DNA from: Candidatus Geocrenenecus huangii
Lineage (GTDB): Archaea; Thermoproteota; Nitrososphaeria_A; Caldarchaeales; Wolframiiraptoraceae
DNA: 64,000 bases
Assembly: GCA_023268155.1 (NCBI GenBank)
Contig: JALNKM010000006.1
Span: 1-64,000, forward strand
Reading direction: 5' to 3'
The first letter of the stretch is position 1; every line of letters begins with the position of its first letter. Below, piece by piece: positions 52,585 through 61,197 of the stretch. A program made the translations under genes and the position numbers. A model generated the notes under the pieces. It searched no databases and was not told the DNA's origin. It saw only the letters and a program-made list of their open reading frames with translations.

Positions 52585-53154
52585 ATGTGGACATTATTTA
52601 AGAAGAAGAAAGACGTTAAGGTTGTTCAACCATTGTCTAAAAAGATAGATGATGCAGTAGCTAGGCTAGAAGTTGTTAGGAATAGACTAAATAATAGAGT
52701 TAAAGTTCTCGAAGCGAGGAGTAAGGAGATCTTTGAAGCCGTAGTCAAGGCACAAGCGGAAAGAGATAAGGATAGAGCAGTATTATATGCTAATGAGTTA
52801 GCGGAATTAAGAAAAATGCTTAGAAAAGCAATACATAGCGAGTTATCATTAATGGGTGTAGTTCATAGACTACAAACAGTCAGAGACTTTGACGAACTAG
52901 CAGATGTCCTCGCCCCACTTAGAGAGATCTTGATCCAAGTCAGCGGAGACGTCAGGGGAGTAGCACCCGAGCTATCTGAAAACCTAAGAAACATTACAGA
53001 TACATTTGATGAGGTATCAGTAGAGCTTGGAACATTCCCCGAGATAGTTGGCGCAGGTCCATCGGTCAGCGATGAGGCGGAAAAGATACTGGCTGAAGCT
53101 AGCGCAATCGCTGCTGAGAGATCGAAATCAAAGTTAAGCGAAGTAGAAATCTAG
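52585..53154 (+). CDS. ESCRT-III/CdvB-family protein
   Basis: 189 residues. The basic N-terminus (WTLFKKKKDVK) and long helices with KKIDDAVARLEVVRNRLNNRVKVLEARSKEIFEAVVKAQAERDKDRAVLYANELAELRKM reproduce the Snf7 core: a basic first helical hairpin and an acidic C-terminal part. ESCRT-III polymers constrict membranes at division or budding. It lacks the C-terminal winged helix of Sulfolobus CdvB, so it is closer to the short CdvB1/B2 paralogues. Vps4 and CdvA are not in the window. Convergent with nfi, four-base overlap. Confidence 0.85.
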   Translation: MWTLFKKKKDVKVVQPLSKKIDDAVARLEVVRNRLNNRVKVLEARSKEIFEAVVKAQAERDKDRAVLYANELAELRKMLRKAIHSELSLMGVVHRLQTVRDFDELADVLAPLREILIQVSGDVRGVAPELSENLRNITDTFDEVSVELGTFPEIVGAGPSVSDEAEKILAEASAIAAERSKSKLSEVEI

Positions 53155-53792
53155 CAGCCAACTTCATTAATCTTTTTTCTGGCTAATCTATCAGCTAACT
53201 CTAGAGGCTTCGGGTAACCTCCCATAATATTGATTATCTCAGGGATCTCTTCTACCCTAACCTTATATCCTGGGCTGGCATAGAATCTTCTCTTATTTTT
53301 AAACCAGAAACCCAGTATCCTCCCCTCGAGATATACTGGCCCCTTACATCCTTCCCCTGCCTCCTCTCCAACTAGAAGTTTCTTAGCTAAACCCAAAGTT
53401 GGTTTATCGAGTATGAATCCTACAATTACGGCTAATCCAGCCTTTCTAGGATGAAGTATGCCGTGGCCATCCACTACAAGTAGATCCCATATGTGCTCTC
53501 TGCTTATCTTTTCAACGACCTCGATAATTGAGGGGGCCTCCCTCATAAATAATAGACCAGGAATATACTCATAGGTAGGTTTACTCAATACTTGAGCTAC
53601 AGAGATGATCTCTTCACTTTTTAGACTCCACAAAACGCCTACTGTAATCATTAATTCTCCTTTATATGCTGAATCAACGGCTAAAACGGTCTCGACTCTA
53701 TGAGCATCTAAACCTGACGATAAATCTATGCTTCTAGATATAGCTATCTGCAATTTCTCTAGGAACTTGTTAAGTAGAAAAGCCGACTCCAT
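53151..53792 (-). CDS. nfi: Endonuclease V
   Basis: 213 residues. It cuts DNA or RNA next to inosine. Marks are TVLAVDSAYKG (about 36-46, metal Asp), YIPGLLFMREAPSIIEV (about 76-92), LLVVDGHGILHPRKAGLAV (about 102-120) and the closing GYKVRVEEI. Full length for an archaeal enzyme. Confidence 0.95.
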   Translation of the reverse strand: MESAFLLNKFLEKLQIAISRSIDLSSGLDAHRVETVLAVDSAYKGELMITVGVLWSLKSEEIISVAQVLSKPTYEYIPGLLFMREAPSIIEVVEKISREHIWDLLVVDGHGILHPRKAGLAVIVGFILDKPTLGLAKKLLVGEEAGEGCKGPVYLEGRILGFWFKNKRRFYASPGYKVRVEEIPEIINIMGGYPKPLELADRLARKKINEVGC

Positions 53793-53902
53793 GTAGTTTT
53801 CATCCCCGGCATCTATGGAGAGATTAAAACTTCAACCTAGATTAACTTATACTAGTGGATAAATATTGTTTTTAAGCTAGGTTGAGCTAGTTACTAAATA
53901 GA

Positions 53903-54904
53903 ATGTATAGGATCGACTTCGAAAAGCTTGATGAATGGATAAGAGAAAACAATATACAGAAGGTATTGATACAGGCACCTCTAGGTCTTAGATTGCAGCT
54001 TCCACTAATTGTAAAGTATTTGAGAGAAAAGAAGATCAAACCGATAATCTCCACAGGGAAATGTTGGGGTGCATGCGATGTAGCTTACATGGAAGCGAAG
54101 GCGATTGGAGCCGACGGCATTATACATATGGGGCATGCGGGATTCGCAAATAACGGTGAGTTACCGGTATTTTATATGGAGTGTAGAATCACAGACCCTA
54201 AACCATTGCTAGATATAGTTGACAAGATTCCAGAAGCAATTGGAGAAAAGAAGACAGTAGGTATCGGAGCAACGATACAGTGGATCGATTTTCTAGACTT
54301 ATTCTTGGAGAAGCTTGAAGAAAAAGGTGTTAAGTGTGTAATAGGTAGGAGAAGCCACAAGACGCCTTATAGGGGGCAAGTAGTTGGATGCGAATACGCC
54401 TGTCTATGGAGTATAATCGACGAGATTGATTGTTCAATAATCATTGGTAGTAGGTTCCATGGAGTTGGAGCTTCAATAACTACTCCTAAACCTGTATACG
54501 TAGTAGACCCTGAAATGAAGAGACTATATGAAGTTAACTCTGAAGCGGAAGAAATCTTGAAACGTAGATATGCTTGGATACAAGTATTTAAGAACTCGAA
54601 TAGAATAGGCGTATTAATTAGTACAAAGCCAGGGCAGAAGAAGTTCAGTACAGCCGTTAAATTAAAGAGTATTCTTGAAGAATGCGGCAAAGAAGCTGAT
54701 CTTTTAACTGTTGATGAATTAAACGTTGACCAGCTCGATAACCTACCATATGAAGCGTATGTTAATACGGCGTGCCCTAGGCTCTCCATAGAAGACCAGA
54801 TGAAATTCCGAAGTCCTCTACTCCTCCCATCTGAAACGCTCATAGCATGTGGAAGACTAAGATGGGAGAATACAATTTATTGTAGGAAGTATCTTATAAC
54901 TTAG
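53903..54904 (+). CDS. dph2: Diphthamide biosynthesis enzyme Dph2
   Basis: 333 residues. The homodimeric archaeal radical-SAM-like enzyme transfers a 3-amino-3-carboxypropyl group to the diphthamide His of EF-2. The three cluster cysteines are seen in STGKCWGACDVAY (C54), VVGCEYACLWS and VNTACPRLSIEDQ. It begins the conserved archaeal row dph2-csl4-rpo11. A TATA-like AAATATTGTTTTTAAG is about 35 bases before the ATG. Confidence 0.95.
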   Translation: MYRIDFEKLDEWIRENNIQKVLIQAPLGLRLQLPLIVKYLREKKIKPIISTGKCWGACDVAYMEAKAIGADGIIHMGHAGFANNGELPVFYMECRITDPKPLLDIVDKIPEAIGEKKTVGIGATIQWIDFLDLFLEKLEEKGVKCVIGRRSHKTPYRGQVVGCEYACLWSIIDEIDCSIIIGSRFHGVGASITTPKPVYVVDPEMKRLYEVNSEAEEILKRRYAWIQVFKNSNRIGVLISTKPGQKKFSTAVKLKSILEECGKEADLLTVDELNVDQLDNLPYEAYVNTACPRLSIEDQMKFRSPLLLPSETLIACGRLRWENTIYCRKYLIT

Positions 54905-54916
54905 TGAGATAGGGGA

Positions 54917-55507
54917 ATGGTTTACGTAGAAGATGGCGGGTTCGTGATGCCGGGTCAAGAGATCTGTGTTGCCGAGGAATATCTGCCAGGATTAAACGTC
55001 AGGAATACGAAAGACAACATAATCGTCTCGATGAAGACTGGTTTTGTTAAATACAATAGAGAAAAGAGAACAGTTAATGTTCACCCAGTAAAAATCGTGG
55101 AGAACCTAAATCTGGGAGATAAGATTCTCGCTTTAGTTAGAGAGGTTCAGGAAAAAATAGCAGTAGTCGAGATACTTGCGGTCAACATGAAACCAATAAA
55201 GCATAGAAGAGTCGCAGTTATTCTTCCTCCCGTAAAGGCGAAACAAGACATCAGTGAATGTATAGGAGTAGGAGACCTGGTAATCGCAGAGATAGTTACA
55301 TTATTCTCTGGCGTAATCGGCTTAAGCATATGGAAGAATGATCTAGGGTCAGTTATAGCAATATGTAGCAGATGTGGAAGTCCATTAAAGAGGAAGGATA
55401 GAATACTAGTCTGCTTTAAATGTGGAAGTAAAGAAAAACGTAAACTAGCATACTATGATCCAGCGGTTCTTGATAGATGGATTCTAAGTAAGAGCCCCAC
55501 CGGATAG
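54917..55507 (+). CDS. csl4: Exosome subunit Csl4
   Basis: 196 residues. It has an N-terminal domain (FVMPGQEICVAEEYLPG), a central S1 RNA-binding domain (about 65-145) and a C-terminal zinc ribbon CSRCGSPL...CFKCGSKEK (about 153-175). It caps the archaeal RNA exosome together with Rrp4 and DnaG. It follows dph2 after 12 bases. Confidence 0.94.
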   Translation: MVYVEDGGFVMPGQEICVAEEYLPGLNVRNTKDNIIVSMKTGFVKYNREKRTVNVHPVKIVENLNLGDKILALVREVQEKIAVVEILAVNMKPIKHRRVAVILPPVKAKQDISECIGVGDLVIAEIVTLFSGVIGLSIWKNDLGSVIAICSRCGSPLKRKDRILVCFKCGSKEKRKLAYYDPAVLDRWILSKSPTG

Positions 55508-55519
55508 ACGAGGTACTTG

Positions 55520-55535
55520 CCTAGAACAATCTAGG
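55520..55535 (+). terminator. Hairpin after csl4
   Basis: CCTAGA-ACAA-TCTAGG is a perfect 6-bp stem-loop 13 bases after the csl4 stop. It may mark the 3' end of the dph2-csl4 message, since rpo11 has its own TATA-like TATTTATAT at about 55623. Confidence 0.35.
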
Positions 55536-55662
55536 ATTTAGTAATCGTATGTTCAAACAGAAAAAGACGGCTATTCAGTCATTGGGAGCGCCCTTAGAAT
55601 AGTTAAAATCAAGCATTATCGATGTATTTATATTGAGTTGAGAATGATAAGAGGGGACTGAA

Positions 55663-55938
55663 ATGGAGTTAAAGATAGTTAGTATAAGAGATGACTTTAT
55701 AGAGTTAGAGGTTCTAAATGAAGATCCATCGATTCTCGATTCGTTAGCTGAGATTCTCGAGAAGATAGAGGGAGTAGAATATTCAGGAATAATCATAGAA
55801 CATCCATTAACAAACAAAACTATATTAAGGATAAGAACGAATAAAGAGAAAATATGTGCGAGAGATGCATTGGTTAGCGCTGTCGAGCTTCTCTCCTCGA
55901 TTGCGAACGAGCTTGTAGAGAAAGTAAAACAATTCTGA
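55663..55938 (+). CDS. rpo11: RNA polymerase subunit Rpo11 (RpoL)
   Basis: 91 residues, the normal length. It pairs with Rpo3 to form the alpha-like assembly platform of archaeal RNA polymerase. Marks are FIELEVLNEDPSILDSLAEIL, VEYSGIIIEHPLTNKTILRI and the C-terminal helix DALVSAVELLSSIANELVEKV. Strong GAGGGGA ribosome site and TATA-like TATTTATAT upstream. Confidence 0.93.
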   Translation: MELKIVSIRDDFIELEVLNEDPSILDSLAEILEKIEGVEYSGIIIEHPLTNKTILRIRTNKEKICARDALVSAVELLSSIANELVEKVKQF

Positions 55939-56120
55939 TAGAAAACCTTCGTATAGATAGGCCAAGGCTACTTTATGATTGTTGATATAGTTTAGAGATA
56001 TGGCCATATACCTTTATGGAATGTAATAAAGGTAAGTATGAGAATTGATAGTTCAAGTCTTCCTTCTGAATGGTTTTCCGTAAATTAATATACTTACGGG
56101 AAACAAGATATTGATAGGAA

Positions 56121-57497
56121 GTGGAGGTTAGAAGACTTAGAACAGGTGTCGAAGGGCTGGACAAACTAATCCAGGGAGGTATACCTGAGGGTTTCTTCAT
56201 AGCTGTAACAGGTGAACCAGGATGTGGAAAAACGATCTTCGCTATACACTTTATCTATCAGGGTGTTCTCGATAATGATAAATCGATATACGTAACAACC
56301 GAGGAAAGTAGAGAATCGATAATAAAGCAGGCTTCCCAATTCAATATGGATTTCGAGAAGGCCATCCAAGAAAATAAACTAGTAGTTATTGATGCCCTAA
56401 TGGGTAGAGAAGACAAATGGAGCTTGCAGAGCTTAGATCTCGAAGCATTGGTAGGTAGGATCATTGAAGCCAAGAGAGAACTCGGATATGGTAGAGCGAG
56501 AGTAGCGATAGATTCCATAAGCGCATTCTGGCTCGATAAACCTGCAATGGCTAGAAGATACTCTTACTACGTTAAGAAAGTCTTATCAAAATGGAATTTT
56601 ACGACTGTTGCAATAAGCCAATATGCAATAACAACTTCTCTCCCATATGATCAACCAATACTAGTAAGGATAAGTGGGGAAGCGAGGACGGTGCAAATAG
56701 GTGATTTAGTAAACAAGCTAATATATGGTGCATCTCCATGGAGTATGGAGGTCGCCTGTCTCGATTGGAAAGACCTTAAGATTAAATGGGCGAAACCATG
56801 CTCGGTCATCAAACATTTGTACAGTGGATTAATCTACAAGATTAAACTACAGGATGGAAGAGAAGTCTCCGTTACGAGAGACCATAGTTTATTTGTTGTT
56901 AGGGACGGCAAAATAAAATGTGTTCCAACAAATGAAATTCGGATAGGCGATTACCTATTGGTGCCAGCGAAGCATATTGATGAGGATAAGCGAGTCGGCA
57001 ACCTTATAGGAGAACGCTTGCAACATGTGGGAGAGTACGTCTTTTCTCCTCCACGATCTACTGGTCATTTACTCGGAAACAACGGAGAACTAGGCGATGC
57101 GAAGACATTAAGAGTTGAAGACATGGATGTTAGAAATGTTCTAGGAGTAGATGTCTACGATATTTCTGTACTGGGTCTAGAAAACTTTATTGCAGGTGTA
57201 GGCGGAGTAGTCTGCCATAACTCTGAAGCATTTGGATGGGGGATAGAGCATATAGCGGATGGGATAATAAGATTTAGAAGGAGTATTAGGTCTGGAGAAC
57301 TGAAAAGATATGTTCTCATAGAAAAGATGAGACAGACGAATCATAATAGATATCTACATGAGATAGACATTGTATCTGGTAAAGGACTAACCATACTAGG
57401 GCCAGTTGAGAGAAGAAGAGAAGATCTCAGTCTCCCTAAAGAGGTTTTTAAGAAGATGATTGAATCTAGGAAGAAGGCAGAAGGAGAGATTCCCTGA
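56121..57497 (+). CDS. KaiC-like ATPase precursor containing a mini-intein
   Basis: 458 residues from GTG. The host protein (263 residues after splicing) is a single-domain KaiC/RecA ATPase: Walker A GEPGCGKT (31-38), Glu pair at 61-62, Walker B Asp 131, and the SQ motif at 166-167. The exteins end ...ISQYAITT and resume SEAFGWGIEHIADGIIRF, which lines up without a gap with [22 protein letters not shown] of the paralogue at 6448-7191. Residues 173-367 are an intein. The interruption falls right after the SQ strand, in the loop corresponding to RecA loop L2. The downstream primase-like gene overlaps its stop by one base. Confidence 0.9.
   Translation: MEVRRLRTGVEGLDKLIQGGIPEGFFIAVTGEPGCGKTIFAIHFIYQGVLDNDKSIYVTTEESRESIIKQASQFNMDFEKAIQENKLVVIDALMGREDKWSLQSLDLEALVGRIIEAKRELGYGRARVAIDSISAFWLDKPAMARRYSYYVKKVLSKWNFTTVAISQYAITTSLPYDQPILVRISGEARTVQIGDLVNKLIYGASPWSMEVACLDWKDLKIKWAKPCSVIKHLYSGLIYKIKLQDGREVSVTRDHSLFVVRDGKIKCVPTNEIRIGDYLLVPAKHIDEDKRVGNLIGERLQHVGEYVFSPPRSTGHLLGNNGELGDAKTLRVEDMDVRNVLGVDVYDISVLGLENFIAGVGGVVCHNSEAFGWGIEHIADGIIRFRRSIRSGELKRYVLIEKMRQTNHNRYLHEIDIVSGKGLTILGPVERRREDLSLPKEVFKKMIESRKKAEGEIP
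56637..57221 (+). mobile_element. Mini-intein, 195 residues, no endonuclease domain
   Basis: Residues 173-367 of the KaiC-like precursor. Block A SLPYDQPILVR with Ser as residue 1, block B VTRDHSLFV with the Thr and His of the TxxH motif (252-255), block F VYDISVLGLENFIAG (345-359) and block G VVCHN (363-367), followed by Ser as the +1 residue. All residues needed for protein splicing are present. The roughly 90 residues between blocks B and F are too few for a LAGLIDADG domain, so it cannot home by itself. Confidence 0.88.
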
Positions 57498-58363
57498 TGA
57501 GTAGGATACTGGAACACTACGTGAAGGAAGAAGTAGTGCGAGAGATAGTTGATTTTTCAGTAAATAAATGGGTTGCAATCCACTGCAGTACAACCACCGA
57601 CAACCAAGAAAAAATCATGCTCAGATATTTTCCTAGAAGTAGGAGACCTCTAAGAATAGACAGTGAAGATGATTTTAGAAGACTGTTTAATCTGGTAGGA
57701 GTCTATAGGCCTAGAACGTTTTATGCCTCGATAAACGTTTACGCTAGGATAGATTCGCTCGAATACGCTTTAGATAGAATGAATATAATCGGCTCAACTC
57801 CTACTTGGGATATAGATTCGACAGATAATGATTATAGGAAAGTTGTAGCAGCCGCACGTGAAATCTTAGACATCCTAGAAAAACTACACATCTCAAGATC
57901 TCTAATAATTAAATGGAGTGGGAGGGGGATGCATATCCATGTTCATCCGAATGCTTTTAGCCCTGAATTATACTCGAGGATACACCCCGTGGATGTAGCA
58001 TACTCGGTGACAGAGTATGTTTTAAGAAGAATTACACCCGTGGAAGGGGTAAATATTGAGAACAAAATAGATATGGGGAGAGTATTTACAACCCCTCTAT
58101 CACTTCATAGAGAACTTGATAGAGTAGCTGTATGTATAAATGTAGATGAGCTTGAAGATTTTGATTTAAGCTGGACAGATATAGGTAACTTTAAACACGA
58201 TAAATCATGGAGAAGACATATAACAGGTGAAGGAGATGACTTGGCAGAGAAAGCATTCGTCGAAATAGGACCATACATCTATAAGGGTGGGAGGAGAAGA
58301 ATCCATAAACCATTAGATAAACAGATTATGGAGACGTTTAATAGATTCAAGAACGTATTCTAG
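57497..58363 (+). CDS. Archaeo-eukaryotic primase-like protein
   Basis: 288 residues. The catalytic pattern of the AEP superfamily is visible: TWDIDSTD (about 114-121, metal Asp pair), KWSGRGMHIHVH (about 145-156, the SxH motif) and NIENKIDMGRVFTTPLSLHRELD (about 193-215, third Asp and SLH). It is shorter than PriS, and the zinc stem is not apparent, so it is probably a paralogue used in repair, translesion synthesis or a special priming step. The start overlaps the KaiC-like stop by one base, tying its production to that ATPase. Confidence 0.78.
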   Translation: MSRILEHYVKEEVVREIVDFSVNKWVAIHCSTTTDNQEKIMLRYFPRSRRPLRIDSEDDFRRLFNLVGVYRPRTFYASINVYARIDSLEYALDRMNIIGSTPTWDIDSTDNDYRKVVAAAREILDILEKLHISRSLIIKWSGRGMHIHVHPNAFSPELYSRIHPVDVAYSVTEYVLRRITPVEGVNIENKIDMGRVFTTPLSLHRELDRVAVCINVDELEDFDLSWTDIGNFKHDKSWRRHITGEGDDLAEKAFVEIGPYIYKGGRRRIHKPLDKQIMETFNRFKNVF

Positions 58364-59609
58364 ATTTCCTATACTCTAGCTCGGGTGAAAGTTTCTCTAA
58401 TCCGTTTTCTTCAACATATCCTGCTAGATATCCCGCTGCACAACATGCCCTGAATGGATCTACATCGTGTGATAGGAAGAATAAGGTCATTGCTCTTAAA
58501 GTCGATGAACCGATTACCCCCAATGGTCTAGAGACCCATGAAGCCTTAACCCTATCACCATCACTAACGACGTCTACATGAGATTGATGATAGATAACTT
58601 TTCCCTGCTCAACCGCCAGCTCTCTAACTTTTCTCAACCTATCATTGAAAGGCTGCATCTCGATAGAAAGATCTCTAACGATAGCTATAGTGGACTCTTT
58701 TCCTAACCCCTCGGTCACTATTATATTGTTTCCAGAGCATTGCTCGTGAAGATTTTCTCCTCCTTCGCCGATGTATACTATCGGAGACGCGGAGGGCTTA
58801 TCCAGAATGATTTTGGAGCCAAGCTTATCGAGGATCTCGCTTATCTTTTCGCCCGGGCTTATCAACCCAATGGGTTTAGATTCTTGGGAGAGATCTATCA
58901 GGGCGTCTTGCAGATCTCCTGGCCCCATCAGTAATTCTGCTTCCAATGGTATTCCTATAGATGCAACAATGACCTCTCCGCAGTATTCCGCAGATGCGGG
59001 TATCCCCTTCTTAATTCTGTGGAACGTTATACTCATATCTGCTTTTACTGCTATGTCTTCAACTTCTCCAGTATCCGGATTTATTCCTGAAGGTATATCT
59101 ACTGAAAGCTTGAACGCTTTAGTAGAATTAATTATCTGGATCGCTGTTCTATATGGTTCTTTAATCTTACCTCTAACGCCTGTCCCGAAGATCGCATCGA
59201 CTATGGCCTCGGCTTTTTCGATAATGGACCTGAGTTCCTGTAGCTTGTTAACATCATCAGCCGTGAAGAACTTTACACTCTCTTTCATAGCTCTTACGAT
59301 CTCTAAGTTTTTCCTAGCTTCGGGTGTTCGGATCTTCTCAGGTGGGGATAAGAGTATGACCGTCGTATTGGCACCCATGGAGGCCAAGTGTCTCGCTGCC
59401 GCCATCCCATCTCCACCATTGTTTCCAGGTCCGCAGAATACTACCACATTAACTCCTTTCAATGTACCGATCCAGTTATAGACAGCTCTAGCAACATTTG
59501 CTCCAGCATTCTCCATTAAGAGGATCCTCGGTATACCAAGCCATTCAGAATTCTCATCGGCTATCATCATTTCTCTACTCGTTATTGTAAATCTTTCCAA
59601 CTCAAACAT
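58347..59609 (-). CDS. nnr: NAD(P)H-hydrate epimerase with a degenerate dehydratase domain
   Basis: 420 residues. The N-terminal YjeF domain (about 1-215) is intact: MENAGANVARAVYN, FCGPGNNGGDGMAAARHL, DAIFGTGVRGKIKEPY and VDIPSGINPDTG. The epimerase repairs damaged NADHX and NADPHX. The C-terminal 200 residues correspond to the ribokinase-like ADP-dependent dehydratase, but that domain is usually about 280 long. The closing motif with the catalytic Asp (GTGDVLAG) is replaced by GVIGSSTLRAMTL, so dehydratase activity is doubtful. Its 3' end overlaps the primase-like gene by 17 bases. Confidence 0.88.
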   Translation of the reverse strand: MFELERFTITSREMMIADENSEWLGIPRILLMENAGANVARAVYNWIGTLKGVNVVVFCGPGNNGGDGMAAARHLASMGANTTVILLSPPEKIRTPEARKNLEIVRAMKESVKFFTADDVNKLQELRSIIEKAEAIVDAIFGTGVRGKIKEPYRTAIQIINSTKAFKLSVDIPSGINPDTGEVEDIAVKADMSITFHRIKKGIPASAEYCGEVIVASIGIPLEAELLMGPGDLQDALIDLSQESKPIGLISPGEKISEILDKLGSKIILDKPSASPIVYIGEGGENLHEQCSGNNIIVTEGLGKESTIAIVRDLSIEMQPFNDRLRKVRELAVEQGKVIYHQSHVDVVSDGDRVKASWVSRPLGVIGSSTLRAMTLFFLSHDVDPFRACCAAGYLAGYVEENGLEKLSPELEYRKSRIRS

Positions 59610-59694
59610 GGTTTTCCTTCAACTATCATTCAAGTAAACTATATAATTAGTTTATCTTTTTTCCCGGATACAGAGAGCCAACTCTCAGTAGACA

Positions 59695-60324
59695 TTATAG
59701 TAAGCGGAGATAACGTATGACTTTATCAGCAGCGTGCTCTACTAGTTCTTTTGGAATACCCTCTACTCCGTATGCAACTATCAATACCCTCTTTGTACTC
59801 CATCCTATCATTGTTCTTAAACTATCTCTATAGGGGAAGACATGTATTATACCTACATCGTCTGATAAGACTATCGATCTCGGCTCAAGTTTTATTATTC
59901 TTCCAGTAAAATCTATGAACTCTTCACCTTGTCTTGCAAATCTTAAAACTGGTTCTCCAACGATCTTATCCAAGTCGTACAGTCCTATAGGTATGAGCGT
60001 TTCAGCTGATGCTAGATTTCCAGCATCTACAACATTATTTATTAATGGAAATGATGATCCACCAAGTATCCTCCTGACTAGTGCTTCACTAGTAGGGCGA
60101 ACCCTTGTTGGGTCAACGCCGATCTTCCAGAAAAAATCTCTAAGAGATTTGACAACACGATTTTCTTTTAAATTTTCCAGAGTATAATTAATAGATGATC
60201 TGAGTTCTTTTACTAATTCTTCGAGATTTCTAGATTGTCTAACTTTTACGTCTACCTCTCTGGTTGAAATGTAGATTTCAGGAAATTCTTGAGCTAGCGT
60301 TGGCTCTATCTGAACTGTTACCAT
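59695..60324 (-). CDS. B3/B4 tRNA-binding-domain protein
   Basis: 209 residues from ATG 60324; a longer frame to 60399 would run into the preceding gene. The B3/B4 domain found in phenylalanyl-tRNA synthetase beta is visible: WKIGVDPTRVRPTSEALVRRILGG and FPLINNVVDAGNLASAETLIPIGLYDLDKI, then VLRFARQGEEFIDFTGR. Stand-alone members are thought to edit or bind tRNA or amino acids. Exact role unknown. Confidence 0.85.
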   Translation of the reverse strand: MVTVQIEPTLAQEFPEIYISTREVDVKVRQSRNLEELVKELRSSINYTLENLKENRVVKSLRDFFWKIGVDPTRVRPTSEALVRRILGGSSFPLINNVVDAGNLASAETLIPIGLYDLDKIVGEPVLRFARQGEEFIDFTGRIIKLEPRSIVLSDDVGIIHVFPYRDSLRTMIGWSTKRVLIVAYGVEGIPKELVEHAADKVIRYLRLL

Positions 60325-60358
60325 ACGCGTTTCGTGGGTCTGCTCAACTCTTAAGGAT

Positions 60359-61033
60359 TCATTCTGGAGGTGGAGGCAAGTACGGAGGAGGTCTTTCACG
60401 CTTGGCTTCCGGTATACTAAAGAACGATACAGCTGAGAATATTAATGATAGTAGGCCGAGTAATGCTATGCAACCTATTCCAATGAAGTATATGCCGAGT
60501 ATGTTGAATATTTCTGAGGGTGTAGTAAAGAAAGGTGTGTAGAAGTCTACAGTCAATGCTAGGAGTATGAATGATGCGATTATGATAATGCCCACGATCA
60601 CGGTGATTATCCTCATCCATCCTGCTCTCTTAAACCATTTAACATCATATACAGTTGCCGCTCTGAAATGGGATACTAGCTCGAATATCCACACAACTAA
60701 TGCTAAGACCGCAGATACTCCTGCCAATAACAAGAATAATCCAATAGTGTTTAGGAATTCACTGAATAATCCTGGTGGAACACTAGGGTATCCTCCTAGA
60801 AGTGATTCACTCATTAAACTTCGCATGAAGGGGAACAAGATAGCTAATATAATCGCACTCATTATCATGTTGATGAACATTAGTATGCCTGTTGCCTTAA
60901 AGATCCCTTGCTTAGTATCACTTCCAGCCATAATCCATGCAATTCCAACGATAATCAGCCCAACGAGATTTACAAACGGTATGAACATCAATATATATCC
61001 AATCCCACCCAGCCATTTATAACCTCTATTCAT
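60359..61033 (-). CDS. DUF996-family membrane protein
   Basis: 224 residues with five to six membrane helices and a Pro-rich cytosolic tail (RERPPPYLPPPPE). It opens GYKWLGGIGYILMFIPFVNLVGLIIVGIAW, typical of DUF996. Function unknown. It precedes the B3/B4 gene on the same strand. Confidence 0.75.
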   Translation of the reverse strand: MNRGYKWLGGIGYILMFIPFVNLVGLIIVGIAWIMAGSDTKQGIFKATGILMFINMIMSAIILAILFPFMRSLMSESLLGGYPSVPPGLFSEFLNTIGLFLLLAGVSAVLALVVWIFELVSHFRAATVYDVKWFKRAGWMRIITVIVGIIIIASFILLALTVDFYTPFFTTPSEIFNILGIYFIGIGCIALLGLLSLIFSAVSFFSIPEAKRERPPPYLPPPPE

Positions 61034-61197
61034 TAGCTAAATAAGTTCACACCTAATATATAAAGAATGATAGGTTAAGTAACTGCATATATTATAGGGG
61101 AGTCTTCTTACTTAATGGATTAATGTCTAGATGAAGCTCTAGCTTAGAAACGACCTTGCTAAACCATGTTTAAGAGTACTCGCACATGTAAAGTCAT

